Of a stretch of 5,837 nt of DNA, positions 1-5,131 are shown piece by piece. The stretch's first letter is position 1. Every line of letters starts with the position of its first letter. The position numbers and the translations under genes are program-made. The DNA lies in the NCBI GenBank assembly GCA_043758125.1, contig JAYVOC010000091.1, forward strand, positions 1-5,837, given 5' to 3'. The notes under the pieces were generated by a model. That model did no database searches, had not been told where the DNA came from, and worked only from the letters and a program-made list of their open reading frames with translations. This DNA comes from JANXSD01 sp043758125 (GTDB lineage: Bacteria > Bacteroidota > Bacteroidia > AKYH767-A > OLB10).

Positions 1-105
1 AAGGATGGATGATTTGCGATACATGAGCCAAGCATAAAAGGCTCCGACGATAAGGCACAGTATACTGAACCAGAAAGGTAATTCTGTTATTAGTGAAAAT
101 CCCAC
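1..105 (-). CDS. Membrane protein, N-terminal fragment (runs off the left edge)
   Basis: The minus strand is open from a GTG at 105 to the window edge, giving 35 residues that begin VGFSLITELPFWFS. The stretch from about residue 11 to 29 (FWFSILCLIVGAFYAWLMY) is a clear transmembrane helix, followed by a basic YRK cytoplasmic-side anchor, as in the first membrane segment of an integral membrane protein. GTG is chosen because no in-frame ATG, GTG or TTG occurs in the roughly 45 bases upstream, where a promoter-like site (122-154) lies. The open frame does continue upstream without a stop, so the start is not certain. The gene diverges from lolD across a gap of about 96 bp. The fragment is too short to name a family or function. 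Confidence 0.6.
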   Translation of the reverse strand, partial: MGFSLITELPFWFSILCLIVGAFYAWLMYRKSSIL

Positions 106-121
106 GTTATGATTTAAGCGA

Positions 122-154
122 CAAAAATAGGAGAAAGAGATTAGAGATAGCAAA
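122..154 (-). promoter_or_regulatory. Bacteroidota-type promoter for the left-edge membrane protein
   Basis: Read on the minus strand there is a TTTG box (151-154), 21 bp, then TATTTTTG (122-129). This matches the Bacteroidota primary sigma consensus of a -33 TTTG/TTG and a -7 TAnnTTTG. Transcription would begin around 115-118, only about 10-13 bases before the GTG at 105, leaving almost no leader. The site is predicted by motif only. Confidence 0.5.
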
Positions 155-189
155 TATTTTAAAAGCTATTCGAAGGTTAATGAACAAGC

Positions 190-197
190 TATATTTG
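190..197 (+). promoter_or_regulatory. Promoter -7 box of lolD, implying a leaderless mRNA
   Basis: TATATTTG matches the Bacteroidota -7 box TAnnTTTG and ends only four bases before the lolD ATG at 202. Transcripts in this phylum start a few bases after this box, so the mRNA would begin at or next to the start codon. No good -33 box is present: the nearest candidate is TTCG at 169-172, 17 bp upstream. The call therefore rests on the -7 box and its position. Confidence 0.45.
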
Positions 198-201
198 CAA
201 A

Positions 202-861
202 ATGTTCATTAGCGCAAAAGGTTTACATAAGTCTTATGATCATCTTCAGGTTTTGAAGGGGATAAGTCTGGAAATTAAGAAGGCAGAAGTGGTTAGTATT
301 GTAGGAGCCTCGGGAGCTGGAAAAAGCACTTTGCTTCATCTTTTGGGAACACTCGACAAGCCCGATCAAGGATCGATTTCTATCAATGGACAAGAAATAC
401 AGTCGTTAAATGGGAAGAAGCTCTCTGCATTTAGAAACAAACATATTGGATTCATCTTTCAATTTCATCATCTTCTGCCAGAATTTACTGCTATTGAGAA
501 TGTGAGTTTGCCCGCTTTAATTGGTGGTGCCGAAAAAAATATTGCCGAACAACGAGCTACTGAACTCCTCATAAAATTAGGATTACAAGATCGTTTGGAA
601 CATAAGCCAAGTGAACTTTCGGGAGGCGAACAACAACGCGTTGCGATTGCCCGAGCATTGATAAATAATCCAGATTTAATTTTAGCCGATGAGCCTTCAG
701 GGAATTTAGATACTAAAAACGCGAAGGAATTGCATGAGTTATTCTTTAAACTTCGTGAAGATTTTCAACAAACTTTTGTGATCGTTACGCATAATCCTGA
801 GTTAGCAGATATGGCGGATAGGAAGTTGGTGATGAAAGACGGGGTGATAATTTATAATTAA
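202..861 (+). CDS. lolD: LolD, lipoprotein-releasing system ATP-binding protein
   Basis: This is the cytoplasmic ATPase of the LolCDE/MacB-type ABC transporter, which extracts mature lipoproteins from the inner membrane for delivery to the outer membrane. Visible motifs are Walker A GASGAGKST (residues 35-43), Q-loop Q87, ABC signature LSGGEQQR (139-146), Walker B LILADEP (159-165), D-loop SGNLD (166-170) and the switch His197. The run FQFHHLLPEFTAIENV (86-101) is close to the corresponding segment of E. coli LolD and separates it from generic ABC ATPases. At 219 aa it is slightly shorter than E. coli LolD (about 233). The ATG fits because the family motif HKSY(D/G)..QVLKGISLEI begins a few residues in. 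No membrane partner (lolC/lolE) is in the window. The last three codons (TAT AAT TAA) lie inside a 7-bp repeat array, so the C-terminus may have been rewritten by that repeat. Confidence 0.93.
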   Translation: MFISAKGLHKSYDHLQVLKGISLEIKKAEVVSIVGASGAGKSTLLHLLGTLDKPDQGSISINGQEIQSLNGKKLSAFRNKHIGFIFQFHHLLPEFTAIENVSLPALIGGAEKNIAEQRATELLIKLGLQDRLEHKPSELSGGEQQRVAIARALINNPDLILADEPSGNLDTKNAKELHELFFKLREDFQQTFVIVTHNPELADMADRKLVMKDGVIIYN

Positions 862-878
862 TAATTCACAATTTATAA
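851..878 (+). repeat. Left heptamer array (four 7-bp units)
   Basis: Four consecutive heptamers of the form TTnnnAA: TTTATAA, TTAATAA, TTCACAA and TTTATAA. The lolD stop codon (859-861) lies in the second unit. The stretch 861-879 is repeated exactly, same orientation, at 2094-2112, outside the other end of the cassette. The array abuts the left inverted-repeat arm. AT-rich intergenic repeats of this look are common in Bacteroidota, so the exact 19-bp match need not be a target-site duplication. Confidence 0.8.
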
Positions 879-879
879 T

Positions 880-904
880 GGTAACTATATACGTGTTGCA
901 GCAG
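880..904 (+). repeat. Left inverted-repeat arm (IR-L)
   Basis: This 25-bp segment matches the reverse complement of 2066-2090 at 21 of 25 positions. The shared core is GGYAACTATATAC, two variable bases, then GTTGCAGCA. The arm is also weakly self-complementary: GTAAC (881-885) pairs with GTTGC (895-899), including one G-T wobble, around a 9-base loop. It lies between the left heptamer array and the promoter region of the two-gene operon. It could be a transposon-like terminal repeat or a REP-like palindrome. Confidence 0.75.
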
Positions 905-912
905 AATTGTAA

Positions 913-999
913 AAAGGTTTTTAGAAATAGAAGCCGTATTTATCATCAGAATAAAACTAGTCCCAAAATGGGAAACTTAAATATTTATTAAAAACCTTT
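913..999. repeat. Dyad symmetries upstream of the cassette promoter
   Basis: Two nested symmetries lie in the gene-free stretch before the operon. The outer one pairs AAAGGTTTTTA (913-923) with its exact reverse complement TAAAAACCTTT (989-999), 65 bp apart, and its right arm overlaps the predicted -33 box. The inner one is TCCCA-AAA-TGGGA (961-973), a 5-bp GC-containing hairpin or dyad. They could be an operator for autoregulation or a remnant of lost sequence. The inner dyad has no T-tract, so it does not look like a lolD terminator. Confidence 0.4.
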
Positions 1000-1028
1000 C
1001 CTTATCAAAATTCGTTACAGTAACTTTG
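997..1028 (+). promoter_or_regulatory. Promoter of the Panacea-protein operon
   Basis: TTTC (997-1000), 20 bp, then TAACTTTG (1021-1028) closely fits the Bacteroidota -33/-7 promoter pattern. Transcription would start near 1033-1035, leaving a leader of about 40 bases before the ATG at 1074. That leader is almost pure A/T and lacks a GA-rich Shine-Dalgarno site, as is usual in the phylum. The same TTTC/TAACTTTG pair recurs upstream of the helicase gene. Confidence 0.6.
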
Positions 1029-1073
1029 TAATTACATTTATACTATCAAATTAATATTTTAAATCTTAATAAA

Positions 1074-1559
1074 ATGAAATCGCTAGATGTTTCCAATCTT
1101 ATACTTGCGTGTTTTGATTATAAGGGAGATTTAATTACAAATAAAAAACTTCAAAAGTTACTTTATTATACGGAAGCATGGGGGCAAGTTTATGGAATGC
1201 CTTTTTTTGATGAGCCTATCGAAGCATGGGTTCATGGTCCAGTAATTCCTAATGTTTATTCAGAATTTAAAAAATTTGGCTATTCTCCTATTGTTAGTCA
1301 ATATGAAAAAAATGAAACCTCATCTACAAAAATTGCTTTATTACAAAAATCTATTGGAATTAATATAGATCAATATGACTTACTAAAATCTGTTTTACAA
1401 AACTATGGATCACTTTCTTCTTATCAGTTAGAAACATTAAGTCATTCTGAAGACCCTTGGCGTTTAACAAGAGGTGAAATTGATTCGTTCGCCCACAGCA
1501 CCAGAGAAATAGATCGTGCTTTAATGAAGTCTTATTATTCTAGCCTTTTAAATGAGTAA
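1074..1559 (+). CDS. Panacea-domain (DUF4065, SocA/GepA-like) protein, probable antitoxin
   Basis: The 161-aa protein has the hallmark segments of the Panacea/DUF4065 family: ITNKKLQKLLYYTEAW (residues 21-36), then FFDEPIEAWVHGPVIPNVY (44-62) with the diagnostic EAWxxGPV, and near the end YGSLSSYQLETLSHSEDPW (111-129), the usual G-x-S-x-x-x-L...(T/S)H-x-x-x-PW motif. The domain fills the protein, with no extra DNA-binding or membrane region. Characterised relatives are SocA, the proteolytic adaptor antitoxin of Caulobacter, and the PanA antitoxins, which neutralise many unrelated toxins by direct binding. The family is also common in prophages. The gene is first in a two-gene operon and overlaps the next gene by 8 bp, the close coupling typical of toxin-antitoxin pairs. 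The family call is firm. The antitoxin role is inferred from family and context. Confidence 0.88.
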   Translation: MKSLDVSNLILACFDYKGDLITNKKLQKLLYYTEAWGQVYGMPFFDEPIEAWVHGPVIPNVYSEFKKFGYSPIVSQYEKNETSSTKIALLQKSIGINIDQYDLLKSVLQNYGSLSSYQLETLSHSEDPWRLTRGEIDSFAHSTREIDRALMKSYYSSLLNE

Positions 1560-2034
1560 ATATCAAATAGCTAGTCCTTTAAAGTCGTTACAAAATATTA
1601 ATGGTTACGACAAGTATTCTTTTGGCAAAACATTTAACAAGATAAACGAAATCAAAAGCAAAAAACCTGTATTTGCTTTTGATTTTATTTCTATAAAAGC
1701 TACTAATTTTTGTTTTGACTCTAGGTTTTCTGCATTAAAAGATTATCATAAGTTATTCAAAAGCTTGAAAGAAATTTCAGTGTTGTCGTATGATGAAATA
1801 TCTAAAAACGATGCTTTGCATTTTCACGAAGTTGATTTTAAAGATACTACAATATCGCAAACAGATTTTATTAAATGTATTGTTTTAGATGCTCAAAAAG
1901 TAGATCACGACCATTGTCCGACTGTTTATCAGTTTAAAGCATTTCAAGAAGCAAGGATTCTCGGTTTTATATCAGACAATGTTTTTTATATGGTATATTT
2001 TGATAGAAATCATAACGCATACAAAAGAAAATAA
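1552..2034 (+). CDS. Unknown 160-aa protein, candidate toxin paired with the Panacea protein
   Basis: I do not recognise a named family. The ATG lies inside the end of the upstream gene (8-bp overlap, different frame), so translation is probably coupled, and no separate ribosome site is visible. The protein is soluble-looking, lysine-rich and without signal peptide or membrane helix. The N-terminal 50 residues look weakly structured (MSKYQIASPLKSL...). The middle is helical (ALKDYHKLFKSLKEI, 61-75, then LSYDEI). The C-terminus has a strand-rich ending, YQFKAFQEARILGF (126-139) and NVFYMVYFDRNHNAY (143-157), with a final D-x-x-H-x-x-Y pattern resembling the terminal beta-hairpin of small RelE/BrnT-like proteins. 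That resemblance is an impression, not a motif match. As the only partner of a Panacea antitoxin candidate, it is the best candidate toxin. H89, H91, H119, H121, H154 and the C-terminal D151 are possible catalytic residues. Confidence 0.6.
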   Translation: MSKYQIASPLKSLQNINGYDKYSFGKTFNKINEIKSKKPVFAFDFISIKATNFCFDSRFSALKDYHKLFKSLKEISVLSYDEISKNDALHFHEVDFKDTTISQTDFIKCIVLDAQKVDHDHCPTVYQFKAFQEARILGFISDNVFYMVYFDRNHNAYKRK

Positions 2035-2065
2035 ATATCATATTCCACCTTTTTTTATTTTATAT

Positions 2066-2090
2066 TTGCTGCAACTGGTATATAGTTGCC
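2066..2090 (-). repeat. Right inverted-repeat arm (IR-R) with internal hairpin
   Basis: On the minus strand this is the partner of the left arm at 880-904, sharing GGYAACTATATAC-nn-GTTGCAGCA. Within it GCAACT (2071-2076) pairs perfectly with AGTTGC (2084-2089) around a 7-base loop. It lies 31 bp after the stop of the second cassette gene. The hairpin could act as a weak plus-strand terminator, but only CCTTTATAA follows, not a proper T-tract. Confidence 0.75.
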
Positions 2091-2146
2091 TTTATAATTC
2101 ACAATTTATAATTCACAATTAGTGATTAATAATTTATAATTCAAAT
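2091..2146 (+). repeat. Right heptamer array (eight 7-bp units)
   Basis: Eight heptamers run in register directly from the right inverted-repeat arm: TTTATAA, TTCACAA, TTTATAA, TTCACAA, TTAGTGA, TTAATAA, TTTATAA and the decayed TTCAAAT. The first four form two exact 14-bp units. The array has the same orientation and unit types as the left array and ends about 20 bp before the helicase stop codon. Confidence 0.85.
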
Positions 2147-2166
2147 ATCAATCTAAAATCTCTTCG

Positions 2167-3606
2167 TTAAGAAGTAGTCTTGAAGAATTTTTCATCGAAA
2201 TTGATGAGGTAAAGGTGTTCGCGTGCACGGGTGAAAGCAGTATAAAGCCATCTTAAATGTTCAACGCCTAACATTTCCTCGGTAAGGTATCCTTGATCAA
2301 CAAAAACTACAGGCCATTGTCCGCCTTGTGCCTTGTGACACGTAACTGCATAGGAAAATTTAACTTGAAGCGCAGTATAATATGGATCCTTTCTTATCAA
2401 GGCATTTCTCCTGCGACGATCAGGTTCTTCGCGTTCATAAAATTCCTGCACTGCATTGTATAAAGATTTATTCTCCGCCGAAGTTAATGCTGGTGACTCA
2501 GAGCTAAGTGTATTCATCAACAAATTTGCTTCGAAGTCGGGTTCGTTGGGATAGTCAGGAAGGCGAAGCGATACCTGTGCAAATCGAAACCCGAAGCGCT
2601 CTTCAAAGCGAATAATTTTTTTTATTTCCACCACATCACCATTGGCAATAAATCCACCTTTATGATCATCGGGCAACCAATTGTAATTATTTTTTACCAC
2701 CATCACACTATCGCCGGCATTCAACTCTTCTTCAATCCATAGTTGCTGAAAACGAATCATGCGATTGTATTGTATCGCCGATTTATTCGAGCGCGTGATC
2801 ACCAAAACATTTTCCTTTCCATACGAGCTATAAAGCGATGAAAGCAACTCCGACATCTCCATTGCATCTACTCTTTTTACATCATCAAACCCTTCCGTTT
2901 TAAGAATTGGTTCTTTCGCTTCTCGCTTGATGAGTACACGTAAAGCCGTAGCATTTTTTAAAATTCCCGAATCATGCTCCTGACGAACAACTTCGGTGAG
3001 TTCTACTTCGGTAACTTCTCTGCGAAAGCGATAGCGTAAATGATTTGCATCCAATGCCGGACTATGATCAAAATGAACCGGAGGCAACTGAGCCGTATCA
3101 CCAACAAGCATCAAGCGGCATTGATTTCCGCTGTAAACATAATTGATCAAATCCGTAAGGAGATTCACCCCTGGAAACGGACTCGTATCATCGTCAATAG
3201 CAGCATCAGGAATCATGGATGCCTCATCGACAATAAAAAGCGTTTTTTGATGACGATTTTCATTCAGCTGAAGCCACATTTTTCCATCCGACGACATAGC
3301 AGGTTTGTAGAGATGCTTATGGATGGTGTACGCCATCTTACCAGTATAATTGCTCAAAACCTTGGCAGCTCTACCAGTTGGAGCGAGTAAAACAACCTTC
3401 TGAAAAGCCTTCACCATCGCCGACATTAGCGTAGTTTTTCCAGTACCAGCATAACCTCGCAAAACGAAAATCCCCTCTGGAGAGACTTCCGAAAAGCGAC
3501 TAAAACTATTTATAAATTGAAGTTGTCCAGATGTTGGATTTACGGATAAAGAAGCCAGCAATTTCTCTCTGACGCGCTCACTCATCCCAACTGGTTTACT
3601 CGTCAT
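2167..3606 (-). CDS. RecD/Dda-like superfamily 1B DNA helicase
   Basis: This is an ATP-dependent 5'-3' type helicase of the compact 470-480 aa form common in Bacteroidota, probably acting in DNA repair or recombination. Motifs in order: Q-motif region SGQLQFINSF (26-35), Walker A GYAGTGKTT (51-59), motif Ia LLAPTGRAAKVL (73-84), DEAS box FIVDEASM (124-131), motif III LMLVGDTAQLPPV (165-177), a motif IV region VLVITRSNKSA (268-278), an SH3-like insert around GGFIANGDVVEI (317-328), motif V FSYAVTCHKAQGGQW (417-431) and motif VI YTAFTRAREHLYLI (455-468). All key residues are present and the length is normal, so it should be active. It lacks the N-terminal helix-hairpin-helix extension of long RecD2 proteins, and no recB or recC lies nearby. 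ATG at 3606 is used. The Met at residue 8 is an alternative start. Confidence 0.9.
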   Translation of the reverse strand: MTSKPVGMSERVREKLLASLSVNPTSGQLQFINSFSRFSEVSPEGIFVLRGYAGTGKTTLMSAMVKAFQKVVLLAPTGRAAKVLSNYTGKMAYTIHKHLYKPAMSSDGKMWLQLNENRHQKTLFIVDEASMIPDAAIDDDTSPFPGVNLLTDLINYVYSGNQCRLMLVGDTAQLPPVHFDHSPALDANHLRYRFRREVTEVELTEVVRQEHDSGILKNATALRVLIKREAKEPILKTEGFDDVKRVDAMEMSELLSSLYSSYGKENVLVITRSNKSAIQYNRMIRFQQLWIEEELNAGDSVMVVKNNYNWLPDDHKGGFIANGDVVEIKKIIRFEERFGFRFAQVSLRLPDYPNEPDFEANLLMNTLSSESPALTSAENKSLYNAVQEFYEREEPDRRRRNALIRKDPYYTALQVKFSYAVTCHKAQGGQWPVVFVDQGYLTEEMLGVEHLRWLYTAFTRAREHLYLINFDEKFFKTTS

Positions 3607-3653
3607 GCTTAAGAAGAATATTTCGAATCTAAATTTTAATATTATTGAAAATA

Positions 3654-3686
3654 CAAAGTTAATCTAAAAGGAAAGCAGCCCCGAAA
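3654..3686 (-). promoter_or_regulatory. Promoter of the helicase gene
   Basis: On the minus strand, TTTC (3683-3686), 21 bp, then TAACTTTG (3654-3661) matches the Bacteroidota promoter pattern and nearly copies the cassette promoter boxes. The transcript would start near 3648, about 40 bases before the ATG at 3606. It diverges from the DUF3822-rsmD-coaD operon, and the two -7 boxes are about 30 bp apart, so the two polymerases would compete for the site. Confidence 0.5.
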
Positions 3687-3690
3687 TACC

Positions 3691-3698
3691 TATTTTTG
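3691..3698 (+). promoter_or_regulatory. Promoter -7 box of the DUF3822-rsmD-coaD operon
   Basis: TATTTTTG matches TAnnTTTG and ends seven bases before the ATG at 3706, so the transcript would be leaderless or have only a few leader bases. There is no recognisable -33 TTTG at 19-21 bp upstream, so this is a -7-only call. No other promoter-like site is evident before rsmD or coaD. Confidence 0.4.
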
Positions 3699-3705
3699 CC
3701 CACTC

Positions 3706-4587
3706 ATGGAAGGAACGGTGTTACAAGTTACGCAAAAGTATCAGTTGGTTGATGAATCTTTCAGCCAGGGAATGGTTGATCGTGCAATTTTATTAGCCAT
3801 TCTGGATGAGGAGCGATTCTGCTATTGCATTTTGGATGCAGCTCGTCAGAAGATGGTTGTTTTGAAAGATTACCGAATTATTCCGAAAGCCAAAGAAGGT
3901 CTTGCCACTAATTTTATAGAGCAAGTACTTGAACAGGATGAGACTTTATCGTCATTAAATGCGGATAAAATAATTTTTTCAGTGCATACAAATTGTAGTG
4001 CAATGGTTCCATCGCCACTTTTTAGCAAGAGCCAAGCGAAAGATATTTTATCATTAACCTGTCAACTGCAAAGTGATTCGCGTGTTTATGATGACCTTAT
4101 TAAATTAGCTGATGCGCATCATATTTATGCCGTTCCAGAAAACTTTTTGAAGGAGACTGGAACACATTTTAAAGAACTTAATTTGTTTAATGCAAATACA
4201 GCATTTATTGAAAGCCAGTTGATGTTGAACAAACATCGGGAAGAAGCAATCGTTGCAGTGAATGTTCGAAGTGGAAGTTTTGATGTTGTTATAACACAAG
4301 GATCGGAATTATTATTCAGCAATATTTTCAATTACGAAACAAGTGAAGATTTTATATATTATTTGTTATTTACATTAGAGCAATTAGAATTAAATCCTGA
4401 CATCACTTCAGTACGTTTTTATGGTGACATAGATAAATTATCATCGGCGTGGATGGTCAGTAAAAAATATATTCGCAATGTGAGTTTTGGAGAATGGCCA
4501 GAAGGCATTGAATTCTCTTACGGCTTTCAACGAATTGCGGCACATCAATACTTCGTACTCTTTAGCCAACATCTGTGCGTATCATAA
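3706..4587 (+). CDS. DUF3822 family protein
   Basis: A 293-aa cytoplasmic protein with no signal peptide or membrane helix. Its position directly upstream of rsmD and coaD, its length and several segments match the Bacteroidota-specific DUF3822 family. The segments are AIVAVNVRSGSFDVVITQG (181-199), NIFNYETSEDFIYYLLFTLEQL (206-227), SVRFYGDI (235-242) and the ending FSYGFQRIAAHQYFVLFSQHLC (270-291). The strand-rich middle resembles the sugar-kinase/actin-like fold, as in PilM- or FtsA-type proteins, but no nucleotide-binding motif is clear, so activity is unknown. Its stop overlaps the rsmD start by 13 bp, suggesting coupled translation and perhaps a role near ribosome maturation. The family call rests on remembered pattern and synteny. 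Confidence 0.8.
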   Translation: MEGTVLQVTQKYQLVDESFSQGMVDRAILLAILDEERFCYCILDAARQKMVVLKDYRIIPKAKEGLATNFIEQVLEQDETLSSLNADKIIFSVHTNCSAMVPSPLFSKSQAKDILSLTCQLQSDSRVYDDLIKLADAHHIYAVPENFLKETGTHFKELNLFNANTAFIESQLMLNKHREEAIVAVNVRSGSFDVVITQGSELLFSNIFNYETSEDFIYYLLFTLEQLELNPDITSVRFYGDIDKLSSAWMVSKKYIRNVSFGEWPEGIEFSYGFQRIAAHQYFVLFSQHLCVS

Positions 4588-5117
4588 GCGGAAATTTTAG
4601 AGGAAAACAAATTAAGGCGCCGGTAAATCTTCCCGTTCGTCCAACTACTGATTTTGCAAAAACAGGATTGTTTAACATGCTGAACTCTAGGTTTCGTATG
4701 ATGACATTAAAAGTTTTGGATTTGTATGCGGGAACAGGAAGTTTATCCTACGAATTTTTTTCACGTGGAAGTATGAGTGTTACTGCTGTTGATCATGATG
4801 CAGGTTGTGTAAAATTTATCCGACAAACATTTGAGATGTTGAAAGCTCCATCTGGAGTTAGTGCAGTTTTATCAGAAGTAAATTCCTATTTAGAAAGAAC
4901 ATCTTCGCAATTCGACATCATCATTGCTGATCCTCCATTTGCAATAACTCCTGCAGAAGAATTAGTAACTATCATTTTTGAAAAAGATTTGTTAACAGAC
5001 AAAGGGATATTTATTTTAGAGCATAAGTCGACGGAAGTGTATGATGCATTGCCTCATTTTTTAGAGAAAAGAAAATACGGTAATGTAACATTTACATTCT
5101 TCAAAAAAATAGGATAA
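4575..5117 (+). CDS. rsmD: RsmD, 16S rRNA (guanine966-N2)-methyltransferase
   Basis: An S-adenosylmethionine-dependent methyltransferase that makes m2G966 in 16S rRNA of the assembled small subunit. It starts with a GTG at 4575, giving MRIISGNFRGK, the standard RsmD N-terminus. The next in-frame Met is residue 35, inside the conserved RPTTDFAKTGLFNML (22-36), so GTG is the true start. SAM-binding motif I is VLDLYAGTGSLSYEF (47-61), the post-I acidic residue is in AVDHD (71-75), and the catalytic motif is ADPPF (118-122), the (N/D)PPF of N2-guanine methyltransferases. The 180-aa length is usual. It is the middle gene of a tight operon, overlapping DUF3822 by 13 bp and ending 14 bp before coaD. 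Confidence 0.93.
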   Translation: MRIISGNFRGKQIKAPVNLPVRPTTDFAKTGLFNMLNSRFRMMTLKVLDLYAGTGSLSYEFFSRGSMSVTAVDHDAGCVKFIRQTFEMLKAPSGVSAVLSEVNSYLERTSSQFDIIIADPPFAITPAEELVTIIFEKDLLTDKGIFILEHKSTEVYDALPHFLEKRKYGNVTFTFFKKIG

Positions 5118-5131
5118 TATAAAAAATAACT

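Larger units (their letters stand above)
880..2090 (+). mobile_element. Candidate 1.2-kb non-autonomous element carrying a toxin-antitoxin-like operon
   Basis: The element is bounded by the inverted arms 880-904 and 2066-2090 and flanked outside by heptamer arrays sharing an exact 19-bp direct repeat (861-879, 2094-2112). Inside are a promoter and two overlapping plus-strand genes, with no transposase or recombinase, so any movement would need an enzyme supplied from elsewhere. The insert sits between the ends of convergent genes, where it breaks nothing. Its coding DNA is visibly more AT-rich than the helicase next to it. Alternatives are that the arms are unrelated REP-like palindromes beside common AT-rich spacers, or that the operon arrived by homologous exchange between such repeats. 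No computed composition or comparison with other genomes supports mobility yet. Confidence 0.45.

Noticed and set aside
961..973. TCCCA-AAA-TGGGA hairpin as the lolD terminator
   Set aside because: It lies 100 bases after the stop, has a short stem and is followed by AACTTAAAT rather than a T-tract. It is kept only as a possible operator.
2050..2060. T-rich tract after the second cassette gene as a terminator
   Set aside because: The only symmetry before it is AATAT-C-ATATT (2034-2044), all A/T with a one-base loop, which would not form a stable terminator stem.
2061..2068. TATATTTG promoter-like box just before the right inverted-repeat arm, pointing towards the helicase 3' end
   Set aside because: There is no -33 box and no gene downstream on this strand. 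The motif is easily found by chance in such AT-rich sequence.
3040..3390. Plus-strand open frame of 116 codons inside the helicase gene
   Set aside because: It is antisense to conserved helicase motifs (Walker A-proximal region to motif III), has no family pattern and no promoter or ribosome site.
4105..4331. Two overlapping minus-strand frames of 64 and 68 codons inside the DUF3822 gene
   Set aside because: They are antisense to a well-supported gene, overlap each other in different frames and have low-complexity, Cys/Ile/Asn-rich translations.
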